A stretch of DNA of 64,000 bases from AWTP1-13 sp963775835 (GCA_963775835.1 CAVZKV010000018.1:1-64000), one strand, 5' to 3'. Counted from the stretch's first letter, positions 54,914 to 64,000 are shown. The notes: a model not told the origin generated them from the sequence alone. Made by a program: numbers and translations.

Positions 54914-56641
54914 TCAACCCCCCGTGGGCTTGTTCAACTGATCCATAACCTGATCGACGCTGAAGCTTGAGGGCCTCTGGCGTGGCGGGAATTCCTTAAA
55001 CGTTGCGACGAACCTGGCCACGATTGCCTGCGCCGGTACCACCAGGAATGAGCGTCGCAGCACCCAATCATCGTAGGTGTTCGACGTGATTTCAGCCCGC
55101 TCGTAGGGGTCCATGCGCAGGTTGAACATGGTCGGCGCCCGCATGCAGACGAACGGTTCTCGCCAAACCTTCAATGTTCCTTCGCTTCGCTGCTCGCAGA
55201 ACACGACCTTCCAATTGTCCACGCGCAGCGCCACCATCTGACCGTCGTCGTTGAAATAAAAGAATTCCCGGCGCGCAGATTTGTCCTGCAGACCAGTTAG
55301 GTAGGGGAGCTGGTTGTAGCCGTCGAGATGCACCTTAAACGTGCTACTACCCGTCTCCCAGCCCGTCCGCAGCCGATCTTTCACCCCGGTATCGCCGGCC
55401 GCCGCAAGCAGCGTCGGGAACCAATCCAATCCGGAAAACATCTCGTTCGAGATCGATCCCGCCTTGATGCGGCCGGGCCAACGCACCATGGCGGGAACGC
55501 GGAAAGCGCCCTCCCAATTTGAGTTCTTCTCGTTGCGGAACGGTGTCATGGCCGCGTCGGGCCAGGAGTTCATGTGCGGCCCATTGTCGGTTGTGTAGAT
55601 GACGATTGTCTCATTGGCGAGATTGAGATCGTCGAGCGCCTTGAGCAGCTTGCCGACCTGCTCATCGTGCTCGAGCATGCCGTCACCGTACTCGTTGTCG
55701 GGCATGCCGCTTTGGCCGCGCAGGCTGGCCCGCACATGCGTGAAGGCGTGCATGCGTGTCGAATTGAACCAAACGAAGAACGGTTTGTTGGCGCGCGCCT
55801 GTCGCTGGATAAAGTCGACCGCGGCGTCACTGGTCTCGTCGTCGATCGTCTCCATGCGCTTTTTGGTCAGTGCGCCTGTATCCTCGATGGTCTGCTTGCC
55901 GACCCTGCCGAAGCGTGGATCTTCAGTGGGGTCGTCGCTGTCCGTGGCTTTGCACCGCAGCACGCCGCGCGGACCAAACTTGGCCTTGAACTGCGGATCC
56001 TTCGGATAGTCCGGATGCTCCGGCTCCTCCTCGGCGTTGAGGTGATAGAGATTGCCGAAGAACTCGTCGAAACCGTGCACCGTCGGCAGGAACTCATTGC
56101 GGTCGCCAAGATGATTTTTGCCAAATTGGCCGGTGGCGTAGCCAAGCGGTTTCAGAGCCTGGGCGATCGTGATGTCTTGGGGCTGCAGACCGAGCGTGGC
56201 GGCGGGGAGCCCGACTTTGGATAGGCCGGTCCGTAGTGTGGCCTGCCCAGTGATGAACGATGACCGGCCAGCGGTGCAGCTTTGCTCGGCATAATAGTCG
56301 GTGAATATCATTCCTTCCTTGGCGATGCGATCGATGTTGGGGGTCCGGTAACCCATGACGCCAAGCGTGTAGGCGCTTATGTTCGACTGACCGATGTCGT
56401 CGCCCATGATGACAAGGATATTTGGCTTGCGCGCCGGCCCAGACTGCGGTTGCGCCTGCGACCTCTCGCTCGACGCAATCGCCCCAAGGGCCGAGATTGT
56501 GGCAAGCGAACTGCCGGTAAGGAGGAGATTCCGGCGGCTCAAGTTGCTCCGGTGGGCGGGCTCGTTCGATGCGGTCTTGTGAGCATGACCGCTGACCGGC
56601 TCGATCTCCTTGGTCAAGGTTTCCTCCATCGCTGCGGACAT
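54914..56641 (-). CDS. exported arylsulfatase (sulfatase family, Cys type)
   Basis: 575 residues. A twin-arginine signal (SRRNLLLTGSSLATISALGAIASS) follows an unusually long ~35-residue polar N-terminus. Metal site GDDIGQSN (D81, D82) and the modification motif CTAGR at 122-126 fit C-x-P/A-x-R, so Cys122 should become formylglycine. FGKNHLG and TTDNGPHMN complete the active site. It frees sulfate from aromatic or other sulfate esters in the periplasm. An alternative start is the ATG at 56629. Confidence 0.9.
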   Translation of the reverse strand: MSAAMEETLTKEIEPVSGHAHKTASNEPAHRSNLSRRNLLLTGSSLATISALGAIASSERSQAQPQSGPARKPNILVIMGDDIGQSNISAYTLGVMGYRTPNIDRIAKEGMIFTDYYAEQSCTAGRSSFITGQATLRTGLSKVGLPAATLGLQPQDITIAQALKPLGYATGQFGKNHLGDRNEFLPTVHGFDEFFGNLYHLNAEEEPEHPDYPKDPQFKAKFGPRGVLRCKATDSDDPTEDPRFGRVGKQTIEDTGALTKKRMETIDDETSDAAVDFIQRQARANKPFFVWFNSTRMHAFTHVRASLRGQSGMPDNEYGDGMLEHDEQVGKLLKALDDLNLANETIVIYTTDNGPHMNSWPDAAMTPFRNEKNSNWEGAFRVPAMVRWPGRIKAGSISNEMFSGLDWFPTLLAAAGDTGVKDRLRTGWETGSSTFKVHLDGYNQLPYLTGLQDKSARREFFYFNDDGQMVALRVDNWKVVFCEQRSEGTLKVWREPFVCMRAPTMFNLRMDPYERAEITSNTYDDWVLRRSFLVVPAQAIVARFVATFKEFPPRQRPSSFSVDQVMDQLNKPTGG

Positions 56642-57035
56642 TGATCAATTGGAAAACCAATGGGTGGCAGCTTCGATCATTGCTGGCGGTACATAAATCG
56701 GGACCAACCCTGACATGGGGTATCGCTCGCCCGGACTCCTAAAAGGGTTCACGGCCGATGGGGGTCCATTTGCCCACGCCAGCACCCGTGTTGTTAAGGC
56801 ATAAATCTGTAGCCGGATGCGCTCACCGCTAAGCCAAGCCGTAAAAAAAGTGCCCGGCTTAATCGTCACGGCATTCCCGACGAGGCCGCCGACAGAGGCG
56901 GGCCTATGCGATGTAAGCGCCGACCGCTGAGCCAAGCGGTGAAAGACTGCCATTTTCAGCCGTGGGCAGGTGCCATAATCTATGGCGACAACAACGCGCG
57001 GCTGATCAGAGGTTCTGTTCGGCGGAGACTCAGAG
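56642..57035. other. gap with two related palindromic sites
   Basis: ACCGCTGAGCCAAGCGGT (56922-56939) is a 6+6 inverted repeat. ACCGCTAAGCCAAGCCGT (56825-56842) is a close but imperfect copy ~97 bases upstream, same orientation. They lie 80-200 bases before the methyltransferase start and could be operators. A minus-strand frame (56645-57046) overlaps here but lacks support. Confidence 0.4.
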
Positions 57036-57806
57036 GTGCCCGACATTCACCACTCAGCGGCTGAGGGTTACTCAGTAGCGGCAGCCCACTACGAAAAGGG
57101 TCGGCCCCACTATCCGCCAGAGGTGGATACGTGGCTGCGCGGTGATTTGACCTTGCGCAAGGGCAAGACTGCGCTCGACCTTGGCTCTGGCACCGGAAAG
57201 TTCCTACCTCATCTGCACCGTACCGAAGCAACCGTCGTTGCCGTAGAGCCTGTTGCCGCAATGCTTGTGCAATTGCGGGAGGCCCATCCAGGGATCGAGG
57301 CGAAGCAGGGCTCTGCGGAGGACATTCCGCTTGCCGACGCCTCCTTCGATGCCGTCGTCTGCGCGCAGTCCTTTCACTGGTTCGCCAGTGCAGAGGCTCT
57401 CAACCAAATCCGTAGGGTCTTGAAGCCTGGCGGTGTTCTCGGACTTGTCTGGAACATCCGTGACGAAAGCGTGGAGTGGGTTGCCGAGCTGAAGAGAATC
57501 TTTGACGCCTATGAGGGTGACGCCCCTCGGTTTCACACGCAAGAGTGGCGAAAGGTATTTCCCGCTGCTGGCTTCGCTCCGCTTTCCGAAACACGCTTCT
57601 TGCACGGTCACACCGGTCCACCCGAACATGTCATCATTGATCGTGTGCTTTCGACCAGCTTCATTGCCGCGCTGCCGGCGGCGCAGCGGATTCGCATCGC
57701 CGCGCAGGTACGGCAGCTAATCGCAAGCACGCCTGATCTTGCTGGCAAGAGCGAAGTGACAATGCCTTACGTAACGGCCGCTTATAGTTGTCAAAGGCTT
57801 CCGTGA
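57036..57806 (+). CDS. SAM-dependent methyltransferase
   Basis: 256 residues from a GTG at 57036 (GGAG upstream). AAAHYEKGRPHYPPEVDTWL, motif I TALDLGSGTGKFLPHL, AVEPVAAMLVQLREAHPG, FDAVVCAQSFHWFASAEALNQIRRVLKPGGVLGLVWN are those of the UbiE/Coq5-like class I group. The acceptor is unknown. Confidence 0.88.
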   Translation: MPDIHHSAAEGYSVAAAHYEKGRPHYPPEVDTWLRGDLTLRKGKTALDLGSGTGKFLPHLHRTEATVVAVEPVAAMLVQLREAHPGIEAKQGSAEDIPLADASFDAVVCAQSFHWFASAEALNQIRRVLKPGGVLGLVWNIRDESVEWVAELKRIFDAYEGDAPRFHTQEWRKVFPAAGFAPLSETRFLHGHTGPPEHVIIDRVLSTSFIAALPAAQRIRIAAQVRQLIASTPDLAGKSEVTMPYVTAAYSCQRLP

Positions 57807-57881
57807 GGATGCGACCGGCAGAGGAAGACCGCCGAGCCTGTTCGCTTTGAGCCGACTGAGCCGGGCCGCCGGACTATCAAC

Positions 57882-58177
57882 GATTGCCTGCGCGGCACCG
57901 GTCGCAAGCCCGGCGAATACCTGTTATCCGGGATCTGGGTCGGCCTCTGACAACGCGCCAGCATACCCAACTCGTATCAAGGTGGGTTGGCGCCATTGGT
58001 CTCGGTCCACGCAAATTCACCAGGCATTCTATGCGTCGAACGAGATCTACCGTCGTACCGAGAACCTCAACGCCGTCCAACTCTTGCTCGGCTATTCGCA
58101 AGGCCGAAAGCACAGCTCGCCACCTTGGTGTAGAACTCGACGATGCCTCGAGATCGCCTAAGAAAATCGATGCCTGA
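57882..58177 (+). pseudogene. tyrosine recombinase C-terminal remnant, frameshifted
   Basis: Across three frames the order is DCLRGTGRKPGEYLL, RPLTTRQHTQLVSRWVGAIGLGPRKF, HSMRRT, IYRRTENLNAVQLLLGYS and AESTARHLGVELDDA. This is the C-terminal catalytic region (H-x-x-R box and the end near the Tyr helix) of rhizobial integrases. Several indels and the missing N-terminal half make it inactive. It differs in region from the integrase relic at 36341-36817. Confidence 0.75.
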
Positions 58178-58605
58178 GGTCTCCGGGCAGGCGGACGCGC
58201 GCGGCCCAGCACACGATTGGACCTTTCGTACCAGCAGCTGCCGTCCAGAACCAATACTCGCGATCAGCGATCCAATAGTTTTTGCCTATCGCTCTCCAGG
58301 TTTCTCCTGATTTGAGGTGGCAATATCTCCCGCAACAATGGTCGGCGGCGCTCCTTCGTTGCTCACGTCCTCTGGCAACGACGGGACGTCGATGAGTGCT
58401 CCCACACCGGAGCCGGCGGCAAAAGTCGGCGGATGATCAAGGCGCAAAGGACACCTACTATCCGGAGGCGCCGCATGGCACACCACCACATGCGGATCAG
58501 GCCGACGCCGATCTACTCGCCGTCATCAGGGCGCAACACTCAAGGGCATGTGCGCCTGACTTGGGACCTGCAGCGCTTGCACGTAGCCGTTATCGAATGG
58601 AGGTC
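58178..58605. other. gap without a supported gene
   Basis: Probably the flank of the former integrase element; nothing can be named. Confidence 0.4.
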
Positions 58606-59327
58606 ATGAAGATCGTGGTCATTGGAGGCAGCGGGCTCATGGAAACGAAGCTTGTGAGCAGACTTCGTCAGAAGGCGTCAATACCATCACGGGTGAGGGA
58701 TTGGCCGACGCGCTCGCAGGCGCTCAGGTTGTCGTCGACGTGGCGAACTCGCCCTCGTTTGAGGACCGGGCCGTCTTGGAATTCTTTCAAACCGCAGGCC
58801 GCAACCTGCTTGCTGCCGAAGCGGCGGCTGGAGTGAGACATCACGTTGCGCTGTCGGTGGTCGGCACCGACCGACTTCCCGACAGCGGCTACTTACGCGC
58901 GAAGCTGGTACAAGAGAACCTGATCAAAGCCTCCAAGATTCCCTATGCGATCGTGCGCTCAACGCCGTTCTTCGAGTTCCTGAACGGCATCGCCCAGTCC
59001 AGCACCGTCGGCCAAACGGTTCGCCTATCACCGGCTCTTCTGCAGCCCATCGCCTCGGATGACGTGGCTGCAGCGCTGGCCGACGCGACACTCGGTGCGC
59101 CGGTCAACGGCACGACCGAGATTGCCGGTCCTGAGCGGCTACCTCTCGACGAGCTTGCCCGGCGCTACTTGAGCGCAAACCAGGATCCGCGCCAGGTTGT
59201 CGGAGACGCCCAGGCCCGCTACTTCGGCGCGGTGATCGACGATCAATCCCTCATCCCCGGCGACAACCCGCGCCTGGGCTCGATCCGCTTCGATGACTGG
59301 CTCAGTCGCTCCGCGCCTCGCAAATGA
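58606..59327 (+). pseudogene. NmrA-like SDR oxidoreductase with a frameshift and small deletion
   Basis: The ATG at 58606 has GGAGG upstream and opens KIVVIGGSGLMETKLVSRL, where GG.G.. is the NAD(P) loop. Near 58670 the frame breaks and about 10-15 residues appear to be missing; VNTITGEGLADALAGAQVVVDVANSPSFED resumes in the other frame. HHVALSVVGTDRLPDSGYLRAKLVQE, IPYAIVRSTPFFEF and the ending FDDWLSRS are typical of atypical SDR/NmrA proteins. It is the first gene of a pair with the membrane protein 10 bases downstream. Confidence 0.8.
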
Positions 59328-59337
59328 GGGAATTGAG

Positions 59338-59754
59338 ATGCTGAAGTCCCTATGTCTTGGCGTGGCCGTGCTGTTCGGTGTCGCTTTGGGAGCCAACGGC
59401 ATCTTCATGCTTGTGGCGCCCGAGAATTGGTACTTTGCGGTGCCTGGCGTCACGTCCACAGGACCTTTCAACCAGCATTTCCTCCGCGACATCGGCTTGA
59501 TCTTCTTGCTTCTCGGCGGCGCTTTCCTAGTGGGGGCGGCACGACCGCAGGTGCGCATCCTCCTTTGGGCCGCCCCCACCATCTGGCTTTTCGGCCATGC
59601 CCTCTTCCACTTCTGGGAGGTGGCCGTCGGTATCTGCTCGCCCTCCGTCATCGCGCGCGACTTTCCAGCCGTCACCCTGCCGGCGATCATCGGAGTGGCG
59701 CTTACCGTTTGGGCATTCCGGAATGCACGCTCGGCAACAGCCGCATCCGCCTGA
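59338..59754 (+). CDS. four-span membrane protein
   Basis: 138 residues from the ATG at 59338. Hydrophobic helices at about 5-24, 48-66, 72-90 and 112-128 (SLCLGVAVLFGVALGANGIFML; IGLIFLLLGGAFLVGAA; ILLWAAPTIWLFGHALFHFW; LPAIIGVALTVWAF). RDIGLIFLLLGGAFL and GHALFHFWE suggest a small integral protein of the DUF4267/DoxX-like type, but I cannot name the family. It is paired with the NmrA-like gene. Confidence 0.75.
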   Translation: MLKSLCLGVAVLFGVALGANGIFMLVAPENWYFAVPGVTSTGPFNQHFLRDIGLIFLLLGGAFLVGAARPQVRILLWAAPTIWLFGHALFHFWEVAVGICSPSVIARDFPAVTLPAIIGVALTVWAFRNARSATAASA

Positions 59755-59955
59755 GTTTGCGCGGGCTTGCTGTGGCTTTGTCAGATCGGCGAGCACTCAG
59801 GCGCTCGGGGTGCGTCGCGTAGATTGGAGGGGCTTTTGAGCGATGCGGTTGGTAGGTAAAGTCAGCCTTAGCGCCCTCTCCGATCCTTGCCGTTGTCCAC
59901 GCGAGTGACATTTCTGCGGTTCACGAGTCTCTCGACGTCTGATGCAATGAATAGG

Positions 59956-60762
59956 TCAATTGCTGCGAAAATTGATGTACTTGATCCTTGCACGTAAACC
60001 GACATCGCTGGCTTGTGCGAAGACTTGTTTGGTCTGCTGGTAACGGTGCGCTGTCTTTCGGATGCTCTCGAGCGCGACAATGCGGTCCATGCACCGCAAA
60101 GCCGCCTGCACCCAGACGTGCTTCTTAGCTTGCGGCCAGGCCGCCGGATAGGCAGGTAAAACGAGTAACTTGCTCTTGGCGATGATGGTTGCAACGGGAT
60201 GCAGGAGCTGCGTCCATACCGGCAGTAGCGCAGCATTCGCGAGCAGGGCGGCATGCATAGCAATCGAAATTGCGGCCGATAGTGGCAGCCACAACGTCAC
60301 GCCGGCGATGACGAGCAGGGCAGCCCGCGGCGAGAGCGCTCCGAAGCTTTCGAGGACCCAGGAGATTGCTCGTTGCAGCACACGTTGCATTGTTGCCGCA
60401 ACGGCCTCGTGGCTCAGCCGATGCCGTAGCCCAGACCAGCGTCGGTCCACAAGGTCGCCTAATGCCTTGCGCTTCGCCCCGGACAGCTGCGGCAGATCGG
60501 CGAGCCGCTTGCCCAGCCACGCCATGCCGTCACCGGCTGTAGCGGCAACGAACAACACGGATGTCACCACCCGGAGAAGGAGGGCGAGAACAAATGCCGA
60601 TGCCAGGGCCACGATCAAAAACACGGCCTGGAACAGTGTCCTGGCGAGAAAGGCAATCACGACCATCGGCAAGATAATCGCGTCGTCGACGCCGATGCGG
60701 AACTGATCTCGCGTCGCCGGGGGCGTGCGAATGTCCGAGTGACAAATCAAGGGTAAATACAT
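59956..60762 (-). CDS. membrane protein of unknown function
   Basis: 268 residues. Two N-terminal spans (MVVIAFLARTLFQAVFLIVALASAFVLALLLRVVTSVLFVAA) are followed by a basic helical loop (GLRHRLSHEAVAATMQRVLQRAISWVLESFG) and further hydrophobic segments (AALLVIAGVTLWLPLSAAISIAMHAALLANAALLPV). It sits in the inner membrane. The start may be ATG 60762 or the ATG at 60666 before MVVIAF. Divergent from the next gene. Confidence 0.65.
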   Translation of the reverse strand: MYLPLICHSDIRTPPATRDQFRIGVDDAIILPMVVIAFLARTLFQAVFLIVALASAFVLALLLRVVTSVLFVAATAGDGMAWLGKRLADLPQLSGAKRKALGDLVDRRWSGLRHRLSHEAVAATMQRVLQRAISWVLESFGALSPRAALLVIAGVTLWLPLSAAISIAMHAALLANAALLPVWTQLLHPVATIIAKSKLLVLPAYPAAWPQAKKHVWVQAALRCMDRIVALESIRKTAHRYQQTKQVFAQASDVGLRARIKYINFRSN

Positions 60763-60906
60763 CCGGGCTTGCCGCTGATCCGGCGAACATCGCAGATTTT
60801 GATGACAGGCGTGCGTTCGGGTTCATCAGAACGATACCAGCCTGACACGGGAGCATCGCAGATCATTTGTAAGCAAAATCGTCGTCAACAGGAATGATTT
60901 GCCGCC

Positions 60907-61590
60907 TTGATCGAACCCAACTGGATCCTTCTCTTTAGCAAGAAGCGCGGCCGCTGGTGGGTGCGGCTGCTCGCTTGTGGGCGCTATCATCACGTCAAGG
61001 CCATTGCCTATCTGCCCGCGATGCACGCTTGGCTGTGCTATGATGTGAAGTTCAACGGCACCCGACTGATGCTCGTCCGCGAAGATGACCCCGGCAGCCG
61101 TGCGTTTTTGCACTACTATCTCGACAGCTGCGATCTGGTCGCCATGCCGCGGCTCCCGATTCCAAATCGCGTTGCGCCGCAGGCCGGCTTTTGGTGCACC
61201 ATAGCGATGAAACATCTTGTCGGGATTCGCGCCGCCGCGTTGCGCCCGGACCAACTGTGGCGAGACAGCATTGCCGCAGGCGGCAAACCCTATAAGAGCG
61301 ATGTTGGTGAAGGTCGGAGCGTTGCTGCGGCTTCGATGCAACTGCTGCCGGGCCCGCAGCCGTTTGAGTCCGTGCTGACCTTCCTGAAGGCCCACGCGGA
61401 AACGTCGAGCAACACCAGCAATCAGCAGAGCTTTATGGATGACGCTGCGTTTGGCCGCCGGCGAAGCGACCTGATTGCAAGGCTCCGAGCTCGAATTCGC
61501 GCACTCCGCTTCAAGGCCACCACCAGAGGTCGCAGGCGGTGGCCCTACCTCTGGGCGTGTGATTTAGCTGTCAACGAGGCCAAGGGCTGA
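60907..61590 (+). CDS. conserved hypothetical protein
   Basis: 227 residues from a TTG at 60907. The N-terminal ~150 residues have NWILLFSKKRGRWWVRLLACGRYHHVKAIAYLPAMHAWLCYDVKFNGTRLMLV and CTIAMKHLVGIRAAALRPDQLWRD, a pattern like small phage head or terminase-adjacent proteins of alphaproteobacterial prophages. The C-terminus is very Arg-rich (RRRSDLIARLRARIRALRFKATTRGRRRW). No domain can be named with confidence. Confidence 0.6.
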   Translation: MIEPNWILLFSKKRGRWWVRLLACGRYHHVKAIAYLPAMHAWLCYDVKFNGTRLMLVREDDPGSRAFLHYYLDSCDLVAMPRLPIPNRVAPQAGFWCTIAMKHLVGIRAAALRPDQLWRDSIAAGGKPYKSDVGEGRSVAAASMQLLPGPQPFESVLTFLKAHAETSSNTSNQQSFMDDAAFGRRRSDLIARLRARIRALRFKATTRGRRRWPYLWACDLAVNEAKG

Positions 61591-62273
61591 CCGCTCGCCG
61601 TGCGGCGGTTCAGCCTCTGCGAAGGGAAAATAAGTCACGGACCAACACTTGGACACGACTCGTCGAAAGGCCTGACGGTCAGCGTGTCCACCTGGGAGCC
61701 GACTTGTGGCTCGTTCGCCACGTCGCTCGCCTATTCGAGCCTGAACCCAGGAGATGGCAATCGCGCCCAGCCCTAGTTCGCCCTGGGGTTTCTCATGATG
61801 ACGAGGCGATTAGCGCAGCTGGCCCCGCGTGCCTTACCCGTAAATGATCCAAGTTTCATCGCCGATCACAACATCGACCGTGATGAGGTGGACGGCGCCC
61901 GGATCCGACACGTGCCCAACAACAGCCCCGAGCAACGTAAGCAGTACACTCCGGCTCCTGTACCGCTTACCGAGCAACTGCAGCAAGATGGGTGGCGAAA
62001 GGCTCGACTTACTCGATAGTCTCATCGCCCCGAGCGAGCAGCGACGGGCGACACTCCAATCCCCAGCATGTTCGCCGTCTCATGTCGTACTAGCCGTGCC
62101 CCATTCGCCGACGTCGGCCCGCGAACGCCAAGCTCATCGTGTCAGGGTGACGCGCCCCTTGAAAGGTTCGCACAACGACGCCTACGCGGAAGCACCTGCC
62201 GATTCTGCCGTAGCGCCGACCCAAGCCCCGTTTTTCCCTTGCCAAGCGCCGCGATAACGCGGAAGGACGGCCG
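61591..62273. other. gap of ~680 bases without a supported gene
   Basis: Plus-strand frames here lack families and good starts. The MATE gene promoter should lie at its end. Confidence 0.5.
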
Positions 62274-63641
62274 ATGCCCAATTCCGCAACTTCACCCTTT
62301 TCCGAGTTCGAGCCACCTCCACGCTTCGTCACGGGTTCGATCTTTCGTCACATTGCGGTGATGACCGGCACCAGCGCCATCGGATTAATGGCCATCTTCG
62401 TCAGCGATTTCGCGAACATATTTTTTCTCGGCCTGCTCGGTGATCTACAGTTGTTGGCAGCCGTCGGCTATGCAAGCAGCATCATGTTCTTTTTAATCTC
62501 GGCCGGCATCGGCATGTCGATCGCGGTCGTAGCCCTGGTGGCGCCGGCGCTGGGCGCGCGGGACATCGCCCGAGCCCGCCGGCTTTCCTCGCATGCCGCC
62601 GTGTTCGCTGGCGCCACATCATCGCTTTTGGTCGCCGCGCTCTGGCCCGCGCTGCCAGCGCTGCTCGGTTCACTCGGCGCCGGGGGCCGCACGCTTGCGC
62701 TCGCACACGAATACCTAAGTATCGTGCTGCCGTCGTGGCCGCCGCTGGTGCTGGGCATGTGTGCCTCGGCCATGCTGCGATCGGCCGGAGAGGCGCGACT
62801 TGCCATGTTCGTCACCCTGACCGGAGCTGTCGTTGCCACGATCCTCGACGCGACTCTCATTCTCGGGCTCGGGCTCTCACTCCACGGAGCGGCGATTTCC
62901 GCATTTGTCTCCCATCTTGCGGTCCTCGTGCTGGGCTTGTGGCTCGTCGTGCGCACTCAGGGATTGCTGCGTCGGCCGGATTGGCACGCCTTCGGGCACG
63001 ACACGGCGCTGATCGCGCGGTTTGCTGTACCCGTCGTGCTAGCCAATCTCGCGACGCCAGCCGGGGGTGCTTATGTGACGTCGGCGATGTCACAATTTAG
63101 CGATAGTGCGGTGGCCGGTTGGGCAGTGATCGGTCGCATCATTCCGATCGCTTTCGGCGCAATCTTCGCCCTGTCTGGCGCCATCGCACCGATCATTGGC
63201 CAAAATCTTGGAGCGCGCAAGTTCGACCGCGTTCGCGAGGCGCTACATGGTGGTCTCAGATTTGCTGCCTTGTTGTCGGCAGCCGCATGGCTTTTCCTCG
63301 CAGTTGCCGCGCCGGTACTGGTTCAACTCTTCAATGCCAGCGGGGAGGCTGCAGCGTTGATCGTCTTCTTCTGCCGCTGGCTGGCGCCACTGTTCGTATT
63401 CTTTGGCACGCTATTCGTCTGTAACGCGGCCTGCAACGCGCTGGGCCGTCCGCAATATGCCACGGTGCTGAACTGGGGGAGAGCAACCCTCGGCACGGTC
63501 CCGTTCGTCACTTTGGGGTCCTACTGGGGCTCCAAGGGTGTGCTGGTCGGTCACATGTTGGGGGGGATCGCCTTCGGCCTCGCTGCCGTCGTCGTGGTCA
63601 ACCACCTCATCGCACAGTTGGAGCAATCCTTGCGCCGCTGA
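62274..63641 (+). CDS. MATE-family multidrug/solute exporter
   Basis: 455 residues from the ATG at 62274 (GAAGGACGG upstream). About 12 membrane spans in two MatE repeats: AVMTGTSAIGLMAIFVSDFANIFFLGLLGDLQLLAAVGYA at the start and GAIAPIIGQNLGARKFDRVREALHGGLRFAALL, where IGQN.GA is the conserved MATE motif of the second half. It exports cationic compounds in exchange for H+ or Na+. No regulator is adjacent. Confidence 0.9.
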   Translation: MPNSATSPFSEFEPPPRFVTGSIFRHIAVMTGTSAIGLMAIFVSDFANIFFLGLLGDLQLLAAVGYASSIMFFLISAGIGMSIAVVALVAPALGARDIARARRLSSHAAVFAGATSSLLVAALWPALPALLGSLGAGGRTLALAHEYLSIVLPSWPPLVLGMCASAMLRSAGEARLAMFVTLTGAVVATILDATLILGLGLSLHGAAISAFVSHLAVLVLGLWLVVRTQGLLRRPDWHAFGHDTALIARFAVPVVLANLATPAGGAYVTSAMSQFSDSAVAGWAVIGRIIPIAFGAIFALSGAIAPIIGQNLGARKFDRVREALHGGLRFAALLSAAAWLFLAVAAPVLVQLFNASGEAAALIVFFCRWLAPLFVFFGTLFVCNAACNALGRPQYATVLNWGRATLGTVPFVTLGSYWGSKGVLVGHMLGGIAFGLAAVVVVNHLIAQLEQSLRR

Positions 63642-64000
63642 GAGTGTGACCATCTAGTCTTGGCCACCAGCGACAACACCGGCGATCCGCGTTGCGGCAC
63701 GGCAATGGGCAGCGCACCGCAAAAACCAAGATCAGCTGTCGTCTGCACACACGCTTGATTTCTCAACCGATATAGGTGGTGATCGGGCCGATCGATACGG
63801 TGACATTCAACGCCAGAAAGCGGCAACATTGGCTCGCCGCTGCGGTCGTGCGCCGAGCGCCGCCGACGTTGGTGTTTCACCTAAAATAGTTCAACTTGCG
63901 CGCAAGCTGATGTCCCGGCGGATGGCGATAGGCGCGATCGCTTCGCGGGCTGGTCCAGCCAATGGCGTCGCCAGTTCGTAAATATCGCCGCTCGTTGCTG
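63642..64000. other. terminal gap without a supported gene
   Basis: Only short frames are seen. A gene may begin beyond the window. Confidence 0.4.

Noticed and set aside
55574..56224. Plus-strand frame of 216 codons
   Set aside because: Antisense to the arylsulfatase gene.
56645..57046. Minus-strand frame of 133 codons before the methyltransferase
   Set aside because: It overlaps the methyltransferase start and has no ribosome binding site or family; treated as intergenic.
1..64000. CRISPR arrays, tRNA and rRNA genes
   Set aside because: No regularly spaced repeats, cloverleaf-like sequence or rRNA signature was recognised by eye; a tRNAscan or Rfam search would be needed to exclude small RNAs.

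Overview
The window looks like an accessory stretch of an alphaproteobacterial chromosome or large plasmid, most likely from Bradyrhizobium or a close relative (Nitrobacteraceae, Hyphomicrobiales). This rests on high GC, many GTG and TTG starts behind GGAGG-type ribosome binding sites, and protein families typical of that group: DUF6894, GYD-domain, NarL-type regulators, IS110 pieces, twin-arginine-exported enzymes and many tiny exported proteins. No rRNA, tRNA, CRISPR array or replication gene was found. The taxon is an inference.

Layout. 1-5.3 kb: a truncated ABC substrate-binding protein, small secreted proteins, transposase scraps, a broken S24-like gene, an Imm10-like protein and an orphan NarL-type response regulator. 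5.4-13.7 kb: a twin-arginine-type ABC binding protein, GYD protein, acetyltransferase, cupin, a degenerate group II intron 3' region, two small membrane proteins, an exported metallo-beta-lactamase-fold (MBL) enzyme and an IS110 tail, interleaved with two pairs of ~80-115 bp direct repeats. 13.7-24.6 kb: a second exported MBL enzyme, methyltransferases, a cupin, a CadC/TPR regulator split by a frameshift, a P-loop kinase, decayed VOC and NTF2-like genes, an ankyrin-repeat gene with a hairpin over its ribosome binding site, and small exported proteins.

26-33 kb: the otnK-otnC pair for four-carbon acid sugar catabolism, then small SRPBCC, RibD-like, SnoaL-like and GNAT genes, several frameshifted. 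33-42 kb: small zinc-ribbon and DUF6894 proteins, a frameshifted ATP-dependent DNA ligase, integrase and excisionase-like relics, an arylamine N-acetyltransferase, a collapsed LuxR-type regulator, DUF1697, and an arsR-SRPBCC-GST operon with an operator-like palindrome. 42-57 kb: a cytokinin-dehydrogenase-like flavoprotein, an alkylsulfatase with a premature stop, a BT1-like transporter, an overlapping pair of GH13 enzymes, a frameshifted SsuD-like monooxygenase and an exported arylsulfatase. 57-64 kb: a methyltransferase, an integrase relic, a broken NmrA-type gene with a membrane partner, a membrane protein and a MATE exporter.

The dominant theme is erosion. Over a dozen recognisable genes carry one or two single-base indels, an in-frame stop or an internal deletion, while neighbours stay intact. 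Either this is a decaying island built by repeated insertion and deletion, or the assembly has residual indel errors; sequence alone cannot decide. The intact functions are mostly catabolic or scavenging (sulfate esters, tetronates, alpha-glucosides), plus detoxification and small exported proteins of unknown role.
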